A stretch of DNA of 24,773 nucleotides from Byssochlamys sp. IMV 00236 (Eukaryota > Ascomycota > Eurotiomycetes > Eurotiales > Thermoascaceae): the NCBI GenBank assembly GCA_001931875.2, contig MSJH02000380.1, positions 1 to 24,773 on the forward strand. Reading direction: 5' to 3'. This document shows positions 18,969 through 24,773 of this stretch, piece after piece. Positions within the stretch are counted from its first letter, which is position 1. Each line of letters starts with the position of its first letter. The notes beneath the pieces were generated by a model that was not told where the DNA came from, made no database searches, and saw only the letters and a list, made by a program, of their open reading frames with translations. A program made the position numbers and the translations under genes.

Positions 18969-20091
18969 CTACTGTTGTGGTCGATCAAAGATGCTTGTAT
19001 CAAAATGACCTGTCCTTGTTGGTTGAATCTCGTTTGTTGGATTTCCATTTCCAAGCAATAGTAGCTGTAGTTGTCTGATTGTCTCTTCCTGATCATCCGT
19101 AGCCGGTAAATGCACCCAATTAGCTTTATTTGGATGATTTTCGAGAGCTATCTTGTTATCTATAATTGTCTTCACATTGCCTACAACCTTACACCACTCC
19201 GATTCAGGGATATTCAGACGATGTACTTGTGATGTATCGCAGTTGGAAATCATGAGCTGAGTGCGTATATCGACATGATTGTGGAGATATTGTAGAATAT
19301 CATAGCACGCGGCAGTAGATGCCTTTTGTTTACTTGGACCTACACGACTGTGTGAGAAGATGGTCCCTGATTGAACTAGTTGGCAAATGACTGTAGCCTG
19401 CCACATGCTGTTTTCGGCGCCTTGTACATCGATTTGTATGTTGCCTCCTGTCAATGTAAGAACTTCTCGGATTTGGCTCTTGGGATCTTGATTTGGGACT
19501 GGCTTGAATCCTAGCCTTAAGGCCTTAACGGTAGTAGGGTTGCTGATTATTTCCTTTACGCTAGGTTCTATAAATCCTCGAACAGCGGGCATTCCAAAAA
19601 AATGATAAAGCACACTATAGGAACGAATGGATCAAAAGAGTATCCCTGTGCTTGTATAAAGGGTAACTTACCCTATATATGCATCGAATAGGTTTGAATG
19701 AGTCGGAATACCAAGAGACCTCTTAAGCTGCATCTGTCCAAAAATGCTCTTAGATATTCGGCCTAGGTCTTGACACTTTCTATTATGCTCTGTCAACGTT
19801 TCTAAATTAGCTTCGGGAAACATGCTAGAAATGATCCAACGAATGGCCATTACTCGAGCACTTTCACCTAAGAATCGAAATCTCTTTGTGTTTTTTTTAG
19901 TTAAGACAGAACATTTTTATAATCATTCAGTATACCTCTGCAAGAGGAGATTCATAGTTGAGTGTCACTTGAACGAGGTTTGGTAAAGCAGGCGCAATAG
20001 GTAATTTCTGTCCATATTGATCAGTTATATTTGAAAAAGCTTCACTCAAGAAATTCTCAACGTGTTTCTGCCTCTCATTGACGGCGTCCAT
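18969..20091 (-). CDS. RNase III-like protein with a dsRNA-binding domain (R3B2-like)
   Basis: Three exons (20091-19936, 19883-19672, 19614-18969), 337 residues. Residues about 20-140 align with an RNase III domain: the signature ERLEFLGDS appears as ERFRFLGES (52-60, across an exon junction), and the second motif DxxEAxxG as NLFDAYIG (116-123). Compared with E. coli RNase III, Glu41 is Arg, Asp45 is Glu, Asp114 is Asn and Glu117 is Asp; Glu38 is kept. Residues about 167-233 form a dsRBD ending in the hallmark GPSKQKASTAACYDILQYL. The tail (234-337) is unrecognised. Mucor R3B2 is an RNase III-like protein with an altered catalytic domain that serves Dicer-independent RNAi and cuts single-stranded RNA; this protein resembles it in layout, but orthology is inference. 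The mitochondrial ribosomal RNase III-like protein mL44 is the main alternative. Confidence 0.7.
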
Positions 20092-20974
20092 TAGTAAAAG
20101 CGATTGAATAAATATCGCACTCTAGAAAGAAGTTGAATAAAATGTTGACATGCGGTAGCTGTGGAATTTCTTGCCTAGCCAATCATCTTTAAGTTAAATC
20201 CAAAAAAGGGTTTAATTACTAGACAACCTTTTCTTACATTGCCCGTCCTTTATGCGTTTTTACTAGTAGTTATGTCTATCATTAATATCAGCAATTATTC
20301 TTAGAATTACTATTATTATTCGTTTTACTGACGAGGGTAACTGAATAGTATAGCGTATTCGGAAATGGCTTATTAGTTTGCACCTTGCATATTTTAACAA
20401 CTTGTGTGGCTGCTAAAAAGAGAGTACTATGTTCTAAATCACAAAGACGAGTCATCATTATTGTTCACTATACTAGTTTACTAAAAACTAATTTTTTTCT
20501 GTCTATTTATAGAATGTTTCATAGAGCCACGTCAAAGTAAACTAAAAACTTTCTTCATTGTTGGAGCATAATTTCGGCCGAAGTTTGCTTGACAGCCAAC
20601 AAAGAGTGCTGTCTGTTCTATGGTAGAATAAAGCGAAGAACCTGCCCATCATTGTAGATCCTTTTGACGTATTTAGTGAAATAAATCATAATTTGCAATG
20701 AACGACAATGACGAAAGGTAAAGACTACCATGAATAAAAGAACATCGTTATGAACGTGTGAGTCACTTATTTGAACACGTACAAAGAATCTTTTTGGGAA
20801 TTTTTGTTTCAGAACACAGCAGATGATGCTTCTGATAACCCTCCACGTTGGTTACCGTCAAGAACAAATGGGAATATGAAATGAAACTCAGTCCAACCTG
20901 TCCCGTATATTTCAGCTATTTCATCAATTCCCCTTTCCTCTCCTTTTTTTTTGAACGCGTTTGTTTTTCTTACA
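20092..20974. other. 883-bp intergenic region between divergent genes
   Basis: Upstream of both the RNase III-like gene (-) and the isomerase gene (+), and the longest gap in the window. I see no coding frame or tRNA. Noted: a palindrome TTCGGCCGAA near 20573-20583; a repeated ACTAAAAACT motif (about 20482 and 20541); a TGACGTA element near 20665; and a T8 run just before the isomerase start. Confidence 0.4.
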
Positions 20975-22342
20975 ATGACTTCTATCTATCGCTTACAATG
21001 CAAGCCTCAATCTTATGACTGGGGTAAACTAGGGGACGTTTCCAAGGTAGCTGCCTATGCAAAGGCTTCTGGTGTCGAAGTAGATAATTCCAAGCCTTAT
21101 GCCGAGTTATGGATGGGTACTCATCCTAATGCTCCTTCCATCGTCTTGAATGAAACCCAAATTTCACTTGGACAGCTTATTAAAGACAATGTCCAGCTTA
21201 GCACACAAGCCATTTACGATCATTACAATGGCGACTTGCCTTTCCTCTTCAAGATTTTGTCTATTCGCAAAGCACTATCTATTCAAGCTCATCCAGATAA
21301 GACATTGGGTGCACGTTTATTTAAAGAATTCCCCCAAAACTATAAGGATCCTAACCATAAGGTATACGCGTATATTCACATATATATACACATGTATATT
21401 TGTACATATACTAATCTTTGTTACACAGCCTGAAATGGCTATTGCTGTTACACCTTTTGAAGCCCTCTGTGGATTCCGTCCCTTGGAAGAAATTGCTCAC
21501 CACATGAAGGTCTATCCTGAATTGACAGAGTTGATTGGTCAAGATCTTACGCACGAATTCCTCGAAATAATCAAATCATCTGACGAACAAGCCAAGAAGG
21601 CAGTGCTCAAGAAGGTTTTTGCTGCCGTTATGCGCGGATCCCAAGATACCATCACTCAGCTATTGGCTAAGCTCATTCACCGTCTGAAAGAATCTGACGA
21701 CAAGGACACAATTTCTAAATTATTGATTCGATTGGATGAACAATACCCCGGTGGCGATGTGGGTGTCTTTTCTTGTTTGTTATTAAACTATGTTTCCATG
21801 GAACCAGGCCAGGCTATCTTCTTGGGAGCAAATGAGCCTCACGCTTATTTGTCTGGAGGTAAAAGAAAGACTAAACAAATAGACGTATCAAATTGATACA
21901 CTTGCTAGATTGTGTCGAATGTATGGCCACCAGTGACAACGTCGTCCGTGCAGGCCTGACTCCCAAGTTCAAAGATGTTGATGTGCTTGTGGAGATGCTC
22001 ACGTATCGTTACGGATCAGCGGAATCACAAAAGATGACGCCCATCAAGTTTGGTGAACACTCTCTTTTGTATGACCCCCCTATTGAAGAGTTCTCCGTCG
22101 TTTGGACAAACATGGAATCAAATCAAACTGAAAAGCACAAGCCAATTGACGGCCCTAGCATTCTGATTGTCACGCGCGGTAATGGAAAACTGACAGGCAA
22201 TCTACTCAAGACAGAACAAACCTACGACTTGCAAGAAGGTTATGTTTATTTTGTAGGCGCAAATACTCCTATTTCAGCAGAATCTGGTGAATCTGGACTA
22301 GAATTCTACAGAGCTTATTCTGTTCCCCCAACACAGCAGTAA
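20975..22342 (+). CDS. PMI40: mannose-6-phosphate isomerase (type I, zinc)
   Basis: Interconverts fructose-6-phosphate and mannose-6-phosphate, the entry to GDP-mannose for glycosylation and cell-wall mannan; cytosolic. Exons 20975-21361, 21429-21858, 21909-22342 give 416 residues, similar to human (423) and Candida (441). Zinc ligands are all present: Gln104 and His106 in IQAHPDK, Glu131 in HKPEMAIAVTPFE (split by intron 1), and His267 in ANEPHAYLSG. The N-terminal YDWGKLG and AELWMGTHP motifs are those of the family. The C-terminal cupin half (GPSILIVTRGNGKL, GYVYFVGANTPI) is intact. The start is the second in-frame candidate: codons before 20975 begin only with TTG, and the T-rich leader ends there. 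AATAAA follows the TAA after 8 nt. It converges with the aminotransferase gene across 56 bp. Confidence 0.96.
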
Positions 22343-22350
22343 ATATGAAC

Positions 22351-22356
22351 AATAAA
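22351..22356 (+). terminator. poly(A) signal AATAAA of the isomerase gene
   Basis: AATAAA 8 nt after the TAA. The opposite gene's stop starts only 43 bp further on, so the two 3' ends probably overlap or abut. Confidence 0.6.
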
Positions 22357-22398
22357 TGTTTTAATATCTATTTATAAATCCCAAATCTTATTGTTCTT

Positions 22399-23935
22399 TT
22401 ATTGTTTGATGGACACGTCACTGCGACCTGCCTCTTCCTTTACGGCTTCTACCAATCGACGCACTCCTTCATCCATTTGCTCATAAGAAACATTGCTGAA
22501 TGACACACGAATGTAAGGCGTATGCTCGCCTGCGGGCATGAATGCATTACCAGGCACAGCTATCACGCCCTTTTTAGGAATTGCCGTATTCATGATTAGA
22601 TCCTTGGAATCTGTAACACCGCCAAGAAGCTTGATCCAGAAAAACATGCCACCACTTGGTTTAACCCACTCGCCGTATCCTTTCATATGTCTTTGCAAGC
22701 ACTCTTCAAATTGATCTGCTTTGGTTCTATAAAAATCGGCTACACTATTCACATGTTTAAAGAATCCATCATGACCCCATGTGTTCAAGAGTTCATAAGC
22801 CATCAATTGAGGCACACCTGAAGACTGAAGGTTCGTTACCTATACACCTAATGAGATAACCAGCGGAAAAGAATGTAATTTACAAGGTTATTACCATTGT
22901 ATGAAGATCGATACGACGAACAAGTTCGGCAGGACCTGTCACCCAGCCAATACGCAGGCCAGATGAAAGTACCTTGCTCATACTATCAAATCTCAACACA
23001 CGAGCATCTTGGTCCATTGAGAAATAAGAAGGAACACGAGACGTGAACTGCAGATAGTAATAAGGATCGTCTTCCAAAATGAGCAGATCGTGCTTTTGAC
23101 AGACAGCATAGACCTTTTGTTTACGTTCAAGTGTTGCTGTCGCACCAGTAGGATTTCCACCACATGGGATAGTGTAAAGTACATTCGGTTTTTTACCGTC
23201 GGTCCATTTACTCAAAACCTCATCCAGCGCCTCTGGTATCAAACCATAAGCATCAGTTGCGACACCGATCAATTTGCATGGCTGGGTTTTCAAAAAGGCA
23301 AGAGCGCCTGTATAGGATGGATCTTCGACTAAGATAGGAGTGCCAGGATCAATTACCATTTCGAACGCCTAGGGTGAGTGTCAGTATTTGCTCCTCTCAA
23401 TGAAGGATATTTTACCTTTGTCAACAAATCTTGTGATCCGACGCCAATCGAGAGAGCAAAATCCTCATGCTTGGGTTTATGTTCAATTTCTTGCAGCTGT
23501 CTTAACCATGAGTTCAGTTGTGGGAGTCCTGACTGTAAGAGGTATGTGTCAGTTAAGTTCTGGACATACTGTAGTCATTTACCGTAAGATCATAAGACAA
23601 GCAGCGTCGAAATAGCTGTTGGCCCATTTGCAGAGTTTCGCCAGACTCGAGAGTGACGGTCATGCTTTTGAAAGGAAATGTTGATGGATTAGGCTGTCCT
23701 GCACCCAAGCTTATCTACATGACAGAATAAATATCTTTTTCGCATAGTAAAAAGTCTATCCATACTATATTGGGATCATGAAGGAAAGGTTGAAGGGCAC
23801 GAACTATGCAAGGAAAAAAAAAAAAAAAATCACAGTAAATAAGCGTTCAATTTTTTCTGTTTTGGGATAAAAGATTTTACTGGGTGAAGGCTGTCTCGCC
23901 TTGCTTTGCTCGCTCAAGTATTTAGAATAGTCCAT
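22399..23935 (-). CDS. ARO8: PLP-dependent aminotransferase, alpha-aminoadipate/kynurenine type (ARO8/AADAT-like)
   Basis: Six exons read leftwards: 23935-23881, 23803-23766, 23714-23583, 23532-23416, 23368-22895, 22839-22399. Phases close to 418 residues. The whole length tracks human AADAT (KAT II): an N-terminal MDYSKYLSEQSKARQPSP-type helix, then LGAGQPNPSTFPF, VEDPSYTGAL, YTIPCGGNPTG (Asn186 for PLP O3'), LEDDPYYYLQF (Asp that contacts PLP N1) and FDSMSKVLSSGLRIG with the Schiff-base Lys246. GMFFWIKL and PYIRVSFS (Arg for the substrate carboxylate) close the C-terminal domain. Fungal members act on 2-aminoadipate in lysine synthesis and on aromatic amino acids or kynurenine; substrate preference cannot be fixed here. 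Exon 2 is only 38 nt. No targeting signal is obvious. TAA sits inside AATAAA (22403-22398). Confidence 0.93.
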
Positions 23936-24201
23936 AAGAAACGTGAGATAAAAAGAAGGTGATGGGAGCAATGAGCATGAGAAACTTTTGGGCTTTTGTG
24001 CTCCTGTGACTGTCGGGATTCTGATTATCATATAGATTAGATGCATTTGGGCTGTCATTTAAAAGCTTTTGCAGGTAAGCTCACTCTTTATCGCCAGATA
24101 TGTGAATATGCCTTAGTTCCATGTTTATAAAAAAAAAGGGGGCTGAGTGATTTATTTAAATAGTTATTTTTTTGGTATTAAAAAAGAGAAAACCCCCCAG
24201 T
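23936..24201. other. intergenic, aminotransferase promoter side
   Basis: AT-rich gap upstream of the aminotransferase gene and downstream of the right-hand remnant. AAATAAATC on the minus strand near 24152-24160 could be the remnant's poly(A) signal. No other coding potential seen. Confidence 0.35.
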
Positions 24202-24463
24202 TTATAATTTGTAAGCGATTGCTTGTGCTAACAACCTAGTATACATGATATTTTGAATTGTATAAATGCATACAGACGCAACAAGGTCTTCTTTCAAAGG
24301 GGCCCCGAAGAGAGGATGTTTTATGCCGACAGTTGCGAACTCCGTATCAAAATGCAGTCCAGTCACTCTTTTCAACACGGTCTGTATCACACAATGCCTC
24401 ATTGACTGCAAACTGTACATTTAAAGGCAAGAGCAATTTTGCGTAATGACCTACGTAGTCCAT
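24202..24463 (-). pseudogene. unrecognised coding remnant with a frame break
   Basis: Reading leftwards, an ATG at 24463 gives 38 codons that look protein-like (begins MDYVGHYAKLLLPLNVQF, ends EKSDWTAF), then TGA at 24349-24347. The +1 frame that overlaps this point continues as a protein-like stretch (DTEFATVGIKHPLF..., LKEDLVASVCIYTIQN) to a TAA at 24204-24202. The two would join smoothly if the T4 run at the break were T3, so this is either a one-base frameshift in a decaying gene or a sequence error. I recognise no family. Codons upstream contain stops unless spliced. Confidence 0.35.
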
Positions 24464-24773
24464 TCCTCACGCAAGCCCTAAATCCTATTTACCTTGTTCT
24501 CTTTAGACAAACGCGTCTTTTGATGTTAATCGGACTGCTGTCCGACTCTTATAACTTATTCAAGTCACTTACAATGTTATACACTCTTTCCGGAAAGTAA
24601 ATTCGCCTGTGATCGAAAATAAATACACCCATGGTGAGAACAAAATTCATGTTGCATGAAATGTAAATTCGTCGTCGCCAAGAATATTTTCGTAATATTA
24701 ACAAGTGGGCTGCCTTGGAGTTGAAATTAACTTAATATTAGAAATAGCCCTCTTTAGTCTGTTTGTAAAAGTT
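24464..24773. other. right-edge region, no confident gene
   Basis: About 310 bp to the window end. On the minus strand an ATG near 24650 opens MNFVLTMGVFIFDHRRIYF..., which reaches a GTAAGT and then a TAA; it may be an upstream exon of the remnant, but phases do not close. Nothing on the plus strand looks coding. Confidence 0.25.

Noticed and set aside
1..24773. tRNA, rRNA, CRISPR array or complete transposon
   Set aside because: I found no B-box-like GGTTCGANTCC, no rRNA-like stretch, no regularly spaced repeats, and no transposase or reverse-transcriptase motifs on either strand.

Overview
The window is nuclear DNA of an AT-rich, intron-rich early-diverging fungus, most likely a mucoralean (Mucoromycota). 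The grounds are: short introns of about 45-75 nt with GTAAGT-like donors and T-rich acceptors; compact intergenic gaps; a cytochrome c peroxidase, an ear-less beta-adaptin and a CYS-3-type bZIP factor; an RNase III-like protein resembling R3B2 of Mucor; and a gag-like relic of a kind I associate with mucoralean retroelements. The species cannot be named from the sequence. Twelve genes could be modelled. Where introns were inferred, all exon phases close, apart from one unresolved start codon.

Layout. 85-3006 (+) AP-1/AP-2 beta-adaptin, 11 exons. 3139-4191 (-) homeobox factor. 4468-5280 (-) RING-CH membrane ubiquitin ligase. 5488-6998 (-) protein with three LIM domains. 7178-10492 (-) TTI1, an intronless 1104-residue HEAT-repeat co-chaperone of PIKK kinases. 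10902-11604 (-) broken gag-like reading frame. About 11824-14413 (+) SAC3/THP3-family protein with a polyglutamine tract, 13 exons. 14650-15387 (-) bZIP factor. 15550-15755 (+) possible tiny gene. 15830-17142 (-) protein with a degenerate RNase H-like domain. 17388-18756 (+) mitochondrial cytochrome c peroxidase. 18969-20091 (-) RNase III-like/dsRBD protein. 20975-22342 (+) mannose-6-phosphate isomerase. 22399-23935 (-) alpha-aminoadipate/kynurenine-type aminotransferase. 24202-24463 (-) unrecognised, frame-disrupted coding remnant.

The genes are ordinary unlinked eukaryotic functions: vesicle coats, transcription, mRNA processing, kinase assembly, peroxide detoxification, mannose and amino-acid metabolism. 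I see no operon or cluster. Four neighbouring pairs are convergent with gaps of 56-236 bp.

The strongest unusual signal is global. In 8 of the 12 modelled genes the stop codon TAA overlaps an AATAAA hexamer, which implies extremely short 3' UTRs if AATAAA is the poly(A) signal. Other points worth following: an RNase III-like domain with changed catalytic acids; an RNase H-like domain that has lost catalytic residues; a gag-like relic whose two in-frame stops could each be explained by a CAA to TAA change; a peroxidase with Glu in place of the proximal Asp; and a THP3-family gene with no visible ATG.
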